A stretch of 64,000 bases of DNA from Kribbella monticola (GTDB taxonomy: Bacteria > Actinomycetota > Actinomycetes > Propionibacteriales > Kribbellaceae): positions 1 through 64,000 of the forward strand of contig NZ_QFXK01000009.1 of NCBI RefSeq assembly GCF_003261635.1. Direction: 5' to 3'. Below the pieces are notes generated by a model, which saw nothing but the letters and a program-made list of their open reading frames with translations, was not told the DNA's origin and made no database searches. This document shows positions 1-6,570 of the stretch, piece after piece. The first letter of the stretch is position 1, and each line of letters opens with the position of its first letter. Position numbers and translations under genes: made by a program.

Positions 1-389
1 GTCGGGTGGTCGATCAATAGGCCGAGGATGCCGTGGCCTTCGGGGTACGGGCCGATCGCCGCGATCTCCTCGGCGGTCACGCCGTGCGTGATGAACCGCA
101 CGAGCCGCTTACCGTCTGGGCCGACCACGCCGAGTGCGCCGTACCGGGCGCCGACCAGCTCACAGGCAGCGGTCACGATCCGGTCGAGGGTGCTGTTCAG
201 ATCGAGGTCGGCGCCGATCCCGACAACAGCGTCGAGCAGGGCCCGGAGCCGCTCCTGGGAGTCCAGGATCTCGTCCACCCGGCCCAGCAACTCCTGCAAC
301 AACGCATCCAGTCGGACCCTCGACAAGCCGGCAAACTCCAGCGCGCCCTCGTCCCAGGTATTGCGCGGTTGGTTGTTCGTCCCACCCAT
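1..389 (-). CDS. devS: DevS/DosS-like GAF sensor histidine kinase (N-terminal part, runs off window)
   Basis: Reading leftward from an ATG at 389, an open frame of 129 codons runs off the left edge without a stop. The visible part has a short N-terminal helix (motif LSRVRLDALLQELLGRVDEI) followed by the start of a GAF domain (LVGARYGALGVVGPDG, then GPYPEGHGILGLLI). This order and wording match the DevS/DosS/DosT family, whose first GAF domain binds heme and senses oxygen, NO or CO before phosphorylating DevR. The heme histidine and the kinase domain lie outside the window, so gas sensing is inferred from the family. A DosR-type box lies 61 bases upstream, which would allow autoregulation. The matching response regulator is at 2267-2926. 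Confidence 0.85.
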   Translation of the reverse strand, partial: MGGTNNQPRNTWDEGALEFAGLSRVRLDALLQELLGRVDEILDSQERLRALLDAVVGIGADLDLNSTLDRIVTAACELVGARYGALGVVGPDGKRLVRFITHGVTAEEIAAIGPYPEGHGILGLLIDHP

Positions 390-449
390 GCGCGCAACGG
401 TACGGAACCACAGACCGAAAGGGAACCGGCGCGGCCGCTGCCGACGAGC

Positions 450-463
450 GGGCCGAAGGTCCT
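450..463. promoter_or_regulatory. Candidate DevR/DosR box (GGGCCGAAGGTCCT)
   Basis: A 14-bp element of the form GGGCCnnAGGTCCt, an imperfect palindrome close to the mycobacterial DosR half-site consensus. It lies 61 bases upstream of the sensor kinase start and 86 bases upstream of the decayed universal stress gene, so it could serve either. Assignment is by similarity to the other boxes in this window. Confidence 0.6.
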
Positions 464-548
464 GTGGGCGGGCGTCTTCGGTCCCGCTGATCGGTGCCCG
501 GCGGCACTGCCGGCGAGGTGCCCGCGAGCGAGACGCTGGGGGTAACCG

Positions 549-1140
549 ATGAGGAGGATGAAATGGGGCTACCAGCCGAAGCCGCCGGGTGAGCTTGCCG
601 ACGCTGCACTCCGCGCGGCTGTCGCGCACATCCGCCATCACTACGGTTACACCCTGCAGATCACGGCGGTCTCGGAACAGGGCGCCCGGCTGAAGGTGCT
701 GCCTCAGGCTGCCCGGCATGCCCGGCTGTTGATCGTCGGGCGGACCCGGACTCGCGGTCCGCAGCGTCTGGTGGCCGCGCAGGGCAACATCTACCTGACT
801 CGACGGCGACGTCGAGAGCTCTTGGGTACGCCGTGGCGACCTGACCGTGTCGGAGACGCTGGCCGGCTGGGCCGACGAGTACCCCGAGGTCAAGGTGACG
901 CGCTTCCTGACGGCCAAGCCGGTGGTCGAGGCGTTGGTCCACGAGGGTGCAGAAGCCGGTTTGGTCGTCCTGGGAGCTCGCGCCGGTCTGCTTCCGGTCG
1001 GAGATCCGATCGCCCGCCGGGCCATCGCCGCGATGGCTTGCCCCGTCGCGATCGTGCCGCATCACGTGACCGCAAAGGAACGCGCTCAACGCCTACGCGC
1101 TGTCGACCCGGGTGGCGAGGTCGTAGTCCCGACCTACTGA
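549..1140 (+). pseudogene. Decayed two-domain universal stress protein
   Basis: Two pieces of a UspA-type protein sit in different frames. The first (from about 549) resembles the second half of Usp domain 1, with GARLKVLPQAARHARLLIVG and the ATP-loop-like GRTRTRG. The second piece is open from about 799 (first candidate start GTG 847) to the TGA ending at 1140. It resembles the C-terminal half of domain 2 (SETLAGWADEYPEVKVT, LVVLGARAG, CPVAIVP). The end of domain 1, the start of domain 2 and the N-terminus are missing, so an internal deletion plus frameshift is likely. An intact two-domain Usp is present at 14164-15015. The remnant may still be expressed from the nearby box, but no full protein can be made. 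Confidence 0.7.
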
Positions 1141-1323
1141 TCGGTCCTCGGTACGTCGCGCCTGCTGTCCGTCGGCCCCGAGTCGACCACGGCACTCAAC
1201 CGGGCGCGCCTTCGCCGGCGAGCGGCACGAACGGGTCGACGCCGACCAGGAATTACTTGCCCTGGGCATCGCCAACCCTTCCGCACCCGGACCGCCACCT
1301 GAACCGGCCGGGTGATGAACGGC

Positions 1324-1737
1324 TCAGCGCGACGGTGGGTCGACGACCACGATCCGATGGATCTCCTCGGTCAACCGCCGGATCTCGCGGGTGAGCTCGG
1401 TGTTCGTCTTCAGTTCCTGCTCCTGCTCGACGAAGTCGTGATCGGCCTTGGCCTTCTGGAACTCGGCCTGCCGGTTCTGCCCGATCATCACGAAAGTCGA
1501 CAAGAAGATCGCCTCCAGCGAGACGATCAGCGTGAGCTTGGGCCAGGGGTCCGCCTCGAACACCAGCATCCACAGCGCGAACAGCCCGGCGTGCAGGTAG
1601 ACGAACATCATCGAGCCGGCGAACGCGGTAATGGCGTCGGCGATCCGCAGCTGCACGTCGGCCGCGCGTTCGCGCTGGTGCGCGACCACGACCGGGTGAT
1701 GTGCTCCGGGCCGGAGCCGGGTGAGTGTGCTCATCAT
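1324..1737 (-). CDS. DUF1003 family membrane protein
   Basis: 137 residues. A soluble N-terminus is followed by two hydrophobic segments (about residues 37-58, containing FAGSMMFVYLHAGLFALWM, and 65-85, LTLIVSLEAIFLSTFVMIG). A charged C-terminal tail follows, likely a coiled coil (EFQKAKADHDFVEQEQELKT). The F-GS--F---H pattern in the first segment is typical of DUF1003 proteins, whose biochemical role is unknown. Its start overlaps the stop of the upstream flavin-pocket gene (1734-2192) by four bases, so the two are co-translated. In actinobacteria this family is often next to stress genes, which agrees with the context here. Confidence 0.8.
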   Translation of the reverse strand: MMSTLTRLRPGAHHPVVVAHQRERAADVQLRIADAITAFAGSMMFVYLHAGLFALWMLVFEADPWPKLTLIVSLEAIFLSTFVMIGQNRQAEFQKAKADHDFVEQEQELKTNTELTREIRRLTEEIHRIVVVDPPSR

Positions 1738-2192
1738 CGTTCCCCCTCCGACGGGTGTGGGCGTTGCGCCCAGGCGAGGAGCCGGCGGCCTTCGAGGACT
1801 TCGATGGTCAGCCGGATGAGGTGCTGGTCGTGGTTGGCGGCCCAGGGGCGGATCGGTGTGGTGTGTTCGACGAGTGCCGCTTCGGCGGGGTCGACGACGG
1901 ATAGCCGGCCGGTGGCGGTCACGGTCCAGCCCCGATGTCGGTCGGGGTCCACGGTGTCGGCCTCGAAGGCGACGACGTCCCCGCGTTGGGCGGCGCGGTA
2001 TTTGTCACCGTCGGCGGTCGCGAAGAGGACTGTTCGGTGGTTGGTGTGGAAGTTGACCAGCCGTACGGCGGGCAGCCCGCCGCGGGTGTAGACGAGCCGG
2101 CCGACCGGGACCGAGGAGAGGAGTTTGAGGCATTCGTCGTCGTCGATGATTTGGAGGCCGGTGTGGTCGAAGCGGCGGGGCGGGGCACTCAT
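1734..2192 (-). CDS. Pyridoxamine 5'-phosphate oxidase-fold protein (DosR-type stress gene)
   Basis: 152 residues with the split-barrel flavin-binding fold of small PNPOx-like proteins: an entry motif (DDDECLKLLSSVPVGRLVY), LPAVRLVNF for the first strands, VVAFEAD, GWTVTATG, and the C-terminal RRLLAW. Members bind FMN, F420 or heme; the cofactor cannot be told from sequence. A good Shine-Dalgarno (AAAGGGG) precedes the ATG at 2192. It heads a two-gene operon with the DUF1003 protein and is divergent from the DevR gene. Paralogues in this window are at 2937-3608 (fused to an HTH) and 19147-19593. Confidence 0.85.
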   Translation of the reverse strand: MSAPPRRFDHTGLQIIDDDECLKLLSSVPVGRLVYTRGGLPAVRLVNFHTNHRTVLFATADGDKYRAAQRGDVVAFEADTVDPDRHRGWTVTATGRLSVVDPAEAALVEHTTPIRPWAANHDQHLIRLTIEVLEGRRLLAWAQRPHPSEGER

Positions 2193-2266
2193 CGTGACCC
2201 CTTTCGAGGGTGGTGGCGGTCTAGTGTGGTGGTCAGGACTGACTGCGACTGCGGGAGTGGCGCGAC

Positions 2267-2926
2267 ATGGCGATCAAGGTGTTCTTGCTCGATGACCACG
2301 AGGTGGTCCGGCTTGGGTTGCGGCAACTGCTGGAGGCCGAGGGCGACATCGAGGTGATCGGTGAGGCGGGCACGGCCGCGCATGCGATCGCACGCGTTCC
2401 GGCGCTGCGCCCTGACGTCGCGGTCCTGGATGTGCGGCTGCCCGACGGTGACGGGATCACGGTGTGCCGGGAGTTGCGGTCGGCGATGGACGATCCGCCT
2501 GCCTGCTTGATGTTGACGTCGTATTCCGACGACGAGGCGTTGTTCACCGCGATCATGGCGGGTGCGGCGGGCTATTTGCTGAAGCAGGTCAGCGGTACGG
2601 ATCTGGTTGGTGCGATCCGCCGGCTGGCGGCGGGGGAGTCGTTGCTGGACCCCGCGATGACGACGGCGGTGCTGGAGCGGTTGCGGCATCCGGCCGTGGA
2701 GGACGACGATCCGCGGTACAAGTCGCTGACCGAGCAGGAGCGCAAGATCCTCGACCTGATCGCTGAGGGCAAGACCAACCGGCAGATCGCGCAGGAGATG
2801 TTCCTGGCCGAGAAGACCGTGAAGAATTACGTCTCGGGGTTGCTGCGCAAGCTCGAGATGGAGCGCCGGACCGAGGCGGCCGTTTACGCGGTCGAGCGGG
2901 CCAACCGCCAGCAACCGCCGAAGTGA
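2267..2926 (+). CDS. devR: DevR/DosR-type NarL-family response regulator
   Basis: 219 residues. The receiver domain has the acidic pair D9-D10, the phosphoacceptor D55 (motif VLDVRLPDGDG) and a conserved lysine in LLKQVSG. The C-terminal LuxR-type HTH (about 150-210) contains LTEQERKILDLIAEGKTNRQ and MFLAEKTVKNYVS followed by KLEMERRTEAA. This is nearly the wording of mycobacterial DosR in its DNA-recognition and dimerisation helices. It probably activates the genes carrying the 14-bp boxes described here, after phosphorylation by the kinase at 1-389. I saw no good box immediately upstream of the gene itself. It is unusual in being separated from its kinase by about 1.9 kb of regulon-type genes. 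Confidence 0.93.
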   Translation: MAIKVFLLDDHEVVRLGLRQLLEAEGDIEVIGEAGTAAHAIARVPALRPDVAVLDVRLPDGDGITVCRELRSAMDDPPACLMLTSYSDDEALFTAIMAGAAGYLLKQVSGTDLVGAIRRLAAGESLLDPAMTTAVLERLRHPAVEDDDPRYKSLTEQERKILDLIAEGKTNRQIAQEMFLAEKTVKNYVSGLLRKLEMERRTEAAVYAVERANRQQPPK

Positions 2927-2936
2927 TCTCGCCACC

Positions 2937-3608
2937 TCACCAGGCACGAACGCGTCGTCCACTGACCTGCTCCGGTTCGATCACGATGTAGACCTCGCGG
3001 TCGCCACCGGCCCAGGGCTCGACGTCCATCGCGGTACGGAGCCGCTCGGCCTCCCCGGGGCCGGCTTGCCGCGCGGTGCCGCTGACGAGGACGCTCCACC
3101 CTTGGTGCATCCCCTCGTCCAGGCGGTCGATCTCGAAGCTGACGGCGCCGGACCCGTAGCGTCCCAGTGCGGTGGTCGCGCTGGTCCGGAAGACCACGGC
3201 ACCGTCGTGCAGCCCGAAGTTCACCGGTACGACGTTCAGCCGGCCGGCCAGCTGGAACGCGACCCGGCCGACGCCACCGGGCTCGATCAGCCGGCGGCAC
3301 TCGTCGTCGTCCATCGTCTCGAACACTGGATGCAGCGCCGCTGGGCCGGCGCCGGCGGGCCGCTGCGGCTGGGCGCCGAGCAACTCCGAGATCGTCGTGT
3401 CGAGGGCACCGGCCAACCGCATCAGGGCGCCGCCGGTCAGTGCGACCGGTGCGTTCTCGATCCGGTCGACGTACGACGGGTCCAGCCGCGCCCGCTCGGC
3501 GACCTCGTCACGGCTCAGCCCGAGCGCCAGCCGCCGCGCACGAACCCGCCGGGCCAGATCCCCACCGGATCTTCCGTGGTTGTTCCCGACTCGGTTCACC
3601 GTGTCCAT
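2937..3608 (-). CDS. XRE-type HTH fused to a pyridoxamine 5'-phosphate oxidase-like domain
   Basis: About 223 residues from the ATG at 3608, which is chosen because AGAGG lies eight bases upstream; in-frame ATGs at 3614 and 3656 are alternatives. The N-terminal third is a Cro/CI-type HTH (RRLALGLSRDEVAERARLDP, YVDRIENAP). The rest is a flavin-pocket split barrel (DDDECRRLIEPGGVGRVAF, LNVVPVNFG, AVSFEIDRLD, GWSVLVSGTA, GRRVRAW). A DNA-binding domain joined to a flavin or heme pocket suggests a redox- or ligand-responsive regulator; this is inference. It is divergent from the 2-oxoacid oxidoreductase operon and shares with it the perfect palindromic box at 3679-3692. Confidence 0.85.
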   Translation of the reverse strand: MDTVNRVGNNHGRSGGDLARRVRARRLALGLSRDEVAERARLDPSYVDRIENAPVALTGGALMRLAGALDTTISELLGAQPQRPAGAGPAALHPVFETMDDDECRRLIEPGGVGRVAFQLAGRLNVVPVNFGLHDGAVVFRTSATTALGRYGSGAVSFEIDRLDEGMHQGWSVLVSGTARQAGPGEAERLRTAMDVEPWAGGDREVYIVIEPEQVSGRRVRAW

Positions 3609-3678
3609 TGCCATCACCTCTGGACCATGAGAACCCGCGACCGCTCTGCGAAACATCTGCCATCGGCCTTCTGACCCA

Positions 3679-3692
3679 GGGACCTAGGTCCC
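3679..3692. promoter_or_regulatory. Candidate DevR/DosR box, perfect palindrome GGGACCTAGGTCCC
   Basis: A perfect 14-bp palindrome, extended by one matching base on each side (3678-3693). It is the strongest match in the window to the mycobacterial DosR pattern (GGGAC, four central bases, GTCCC). It lies 71 bases upstream of the HTH-flavin gene and 36 bases upstream of the gamma subunit start, so one site may control both directions. Confidence 0.75.
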
Positions 3693-3727
3693 TCCCGATC
3701 GGCAGCCAGGGCGATGACGATCAGAGC

Positions 3728-4318
3728 ATGTTCCAGATTCGAGTGCACGGTCGCGGTGGTCAGGGCGTGGTGACCACCGCTGAACTGCTGTCCGTCGCGG
3801 CTTTCGCCGAGGGCAGGCAGGCCCAGGCGTTCCCGACCTTCGGGTCGGAACGCACCGGCGCTCCGGTGGTCGGCTTCTGCCGGATCGACGACCATCCGAT
3901 CCGCAGCCACGAGCCGGTCGCGCGTCCCGACGCGGTCCTGATCCAGGACGCCACCTTGCTGCACCAGGTGGACGTGTTCGAAGGACTCGATCCTGAGGGC
4001 TATCTGCTGGTCAACACTTCACGCACCTTGTCCGAACTCGGCCTGGCGCAGTACGTCGAGCGGTTCGGCCGGAACCGGGTGATGACCGTCCCGGCGACCG
4101 AACTGGCCCTGAAGCACCTGGGCCGGCCGCTGCCGGGCGCAGTACTGCTCGGCGCCTTCGCGGCGCTCACCCGGCAGGTCGAGATCGAGTCGGTGAACCA
4201 GGCCATCCGCGAACGTTTCTCGCCAGTGGTTGCTGCTGGCAACATCGCCGCGGCTGACGAGGCCTATGACTACGTCCGCGCACAGATCAAGGAGTGGGCT
4301 CGTGCTCAAGCAGATTGA
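3728..4318 (+). CDS. porG: 2-oxoacid:ferredoxin oxidoreductase, gamma subunit
   Basis: 196 residues from ATG 3728; the open frame extends upstream, but homology begins at MFQIRVHGRGGQGVVTTAEL. This is the glycine-rich signature of the gamma (PorG/VorG-type) domain, followed by FPTFGSERTGAPVVGFCRI. The gamma subunit helps hold CoA and assemble the PFOR/VOR complex, which decarboxylates pyruvate or another 2-oxoacid to the acyl-CoA while reducing ferredoxin. It overlaps the alpha subunit gene by 17 bases. There is no strong Shine-Dalgarno sequence. The substrate cannot be decided from sequence alone. Confidence 0.9.
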   Translation: MFQIRVHGRGGQGVVTTAELLSVAAFAEGRQAQAFPTFGSERTGAPVVGFCRIDDHPIRSHEPVARPDAVLIQDATLLHQVDVFEGLDPEGYLLVNTSRTLSELGLAQYVERFGRNRVMTVPATELALKHLGRPLPGAVLLGAFAALTRQVEIESVNQAIRERFSPVVAAGNIAAADEAYDYVRAQIKEWARAQAD

Positions 4319-5546
4319 GGGTTCCCGCGGCGTGGCGGAGGCGGTGGCACTGAGCCGCCCGGAGGTGATCTGTGCCTACCCGATCTCGCCCCAGACGCAC
4401 ATCGTCGAGGCGCTCAGCACTCTGGTGAAGTCCGGCGAGCTGGCCCCGTGCGAGTTCGTCAACGTCGAGTCCGAGTTCGCGGCGATGTCGGTGGCCATCG
4501 GGGCCTCCGCCGCCGGCGCCCGGGCCTATACGGCGACGGCGAGCCAGGGGCTGCTCTACATGGCCGAGCCGCTCTACAACGCTTCCGGTCTCGGCCTGCC
4601 GATCGTGATGACGGTGGCGAACCGGGCGATCGGCGCTCCGATCAACATCTGGAACGACCACAGCGACTCGATGTCCCAGCGCGACTCGGGCTGGATCCAG
4701 TTGTACGCCGAGACGAATCAGGAAGCGCTCGATCTGCACATCCAGGCTTTCCGGATCGCCGAGGAGCTGTCGCTGCCGGTGATGGTCTGCATGGACGGGT
4801 TCGTGCTGACCCACGCGGTGGAGCGGGTCGACGTGCCGGAGCAGGGGCAGGTCGACGCGTTCCTGCCGCCGTACGAGCCGCGGCAGGTCCTCGATCCGGA
4901 GGATCCGATCTCGATCGGCGCCATGGTCGGCCCGGACGCCTTCACCGAGGTCCGCTACCTGGCGCACGACAAGCAGATGCAGGCGCTCGACCTGATCCCG
5001 GCGGTCGCCGCGGACTTCAGAGCAGCCTTCGGGCGCGACTCGGGTGGGCTGGTCCGGCCGTACCGCTGTGAGGACGCCGAGACGGTCGTCGTCGCGCTCG
5101 GGTCGGTGCTCGGCACGATCAAGGACACCGTCGACGAGCTGCGCGACGAAGGGATGAGCATCGGCGTACTCGGCCTGACCTCGTTCCGCCCGTTCCCGCT
5201 GGACGCAGTCCGTACGGCGCTCGGCGGTGCGCAGCGGGTCGTCGTACTGGAGCGTGCCCTCGCGGTCGGAATCGGCGGCATCGTCGCCGCCAATGTCCGG
5301 ATGGCGCTGTCGGGCATCTCCTTGCACGGCTACACCGTGATCGCCGGTCTCGGCGGTCGCGCGATCACCAAGGCTTCGCTGCGCCGCCTCTTCCACGAGG
5401 CGGCAGCCGACAAGCTCGAACCGCTGACGTTCCTCGACCTCGATCGCGACCTGGTCGAGCGCGAACTGCAGCGGACCAGGACAACGCGACGTTCCGGGCC
5501 GGCGGCGGAGAACCTGCTGCGCGACCTTGGCACCCGAGTCGGTTGA
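4302..5546 (+). CDS. porA: 2-oxoacid:ferredoxin oxidoreductase, alpha subunit
   Basis: 414 residues from GTG 4302, chosen because AAGGAG sits eight bases upstream and homology starts at LKQIEGSRGVAEAVAL. Motifs include ICAYPISPQTHIVEALS (the pyrimidine-binding domain entry), NVESEFAAMSVAIGASAAGA, ATASQGLLYMAEPLY, and a C-terminal transketolase-like domain (LGSVLGTIKDTVDELRDEG, ALGSV, SFRPFPLDAV). It pairs with the beta subunit to form the thiamine diphosphate site. The gene is the second of a four-gene operon (3728-8208). Confidence 0.92.
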   Translation: MLKQIEGSRGVAEAVALSRPEVICAYPISPQTHIVEALSTLVKSGELAPCEFVNVESEFAAMSVAIGASAAGARAYTATASQGLLYMAEPLYNASGLGLPIVMTVANRAIGAPINIWNDHSDSMSQRDSGWIQLYAETNQEALDLHIQAFRIAEELSLPVMVCMDGFVLTHAVERVDVPEQGQVDAFLPPYEPRQVLDPEDPISIGAMVGPDAFTEVRYLAHDKQMQALDLIPAVAADFRAAFGRDSGGLVRPYRCEDAETVVVALGSVLGTIKDTVDELRDEGMSIGVLGLTSFRPFPLDAVRTALGGAQRVVVLERALAVGIGGIVAANVRMALSGISLHGYTVIAGLGGRAITKASLRRLFHEAAADKLEPLTFLDLDRDLVERELQRTRTTRRSGPAAENLLRDLGTRVG

Positions 5547-5556
5547 GAGGACAGTC

Positions 5557-6570
5557 ATGGAACGCGTGCGGTTCTACCAGATCGGAAGCTACGCTGCCGG
5601 GAACCGGCTGCTGGACGGCGAACTGCAGACCGTCCAGTCGGACACCCACCGGACCAACTCCCTCAACTCGGGGCATCGTGCCTGCCAGGGCTGTGGGGAG
5701 GCACTGGGCGCCCGCTACGCCCTCGACGCGGTGATGCGTGCCACCGGCAACCAAATGGTCGCGGTCAACGCGACCGGCTGCTTGGAAGTGTTCTCCACGC
5801 CGTACCCCGAGACCGCCTGGCAGGTGCCCTGGCTGCACTCGCTCTTCGGCAACGCGCCCGCGGTCGCCACGGGGGTCGCCGCCGCGCTCAAGGCCAAGGG
5901 ACGGACCGACGTACGGGTGGTCGGCCAGGGCGGCGACGGCGGGACGGTCGACATCGGCCTGGCCTGTCTGTCGGGCATGTTCGAACGCAACGACGACGTG
6001 CTGTACATCTGCTACGACAACGGCGGCTACATGAACACCGGTGTCCAGCGATCCGGGGCGACGCCGCACGGTGCCGCGACGACGACCACTCCGGCGGTCG
6101 GGCCCCAGCCGGGCAACGACTTCGGGAAGGGCAAGAACCTGCCCGCGATCGCGATGGCACACCGCATCCCGTACGTCGCGACGGCGACGGTGGCGGATCT
6201 TCGTGACCTGGAGTACAAGGCGACCCGGGCGATGAAGTTCCACGGCGCGCGGTACCTGCATGTCCTGGTCCCTTGCCCACTGGGCTGGAGGACGGCGTCG
6301 AACGAGACCGTCAAGATCGCCCGGCTGGCCACCGAGACCGGAATCTTCCCTGTCTTCGAGGCCGAGGACGGCGAGGTGGTCGCGGTCTCGAAGATCCGCA
6401 GGCGACTTCCGGTCGCGGACTATCTGCAACCGCAGGGACGCTTCGCGCACCTGTTCGGCGCGACGCCCCGCGAGGACGTCATCGCCAAGATCCAGGCCGA
6501 GGCGGACCGCAACGTCCGTGTCTTCGGACTGACCGACCCCGAAGTACCCGTTCACGGAGTGGTGAGTTAG
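5557..6570 (+). CDS. porB: 2-oxoacid:ferredoxin oxidoreductase, beta (TPP-binding) subunit
   Basis: 337 residues from ATG 5557, preceded by GAGAGGAC. It carries the N-terminal cluster-binding motif CQGCGEALG with a further cysteine in ATGCLEVF. The thiamine diphosphate/Mg motif GQGGDGGTVDIGL ends at DNGGYMNTG. These are hallmarks of PorB/VorB-type beta subunits, which bind one 4Fe-4S cluster and TPP. It follows the alpha gene by ten bases, and its stop directly abuts the next start. No separate delta (ferredoxin) subunit is encoded; two ferredoxin-type clusters appear instead at the C-terminus of the next gene. Confidence 0.93.
   Translation: MERVRFYQIGSYAAGNRLLDGELQTVQSDTHRTNSLNSGHRACQGCGEALGARYALDAVMRATGNQMVAVNATGCLEVFSTPYPETAWQVPWLHSLFGNAPAVATGVAAALKAKGRTDVRVVGQGGDGGTVDIGLACLSGMFERNDDVLYICYDNGGYMNTGVQRSGATPHGAATTTTPAVGPQPGNDFGKGKNLPAIAMAHRIPYVATATVADLRDLEYKATRAMKFHGARYLHVLVPCPLGWRTASNETVKIARLATETGIFPVFEAEDGEVVAVSKIRRRLPVADYLQPQGRFAHLFGATPREDVIAKIQAEADRNVRVFGLTDPEVPVHGVVS

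Noticed and set aside
3167-3727. N-terminal extension of the gamma subunit
   Set aside because: It runs antisense through the HTH-flavin gene and across the DosR box; similarity starts only at 3728.
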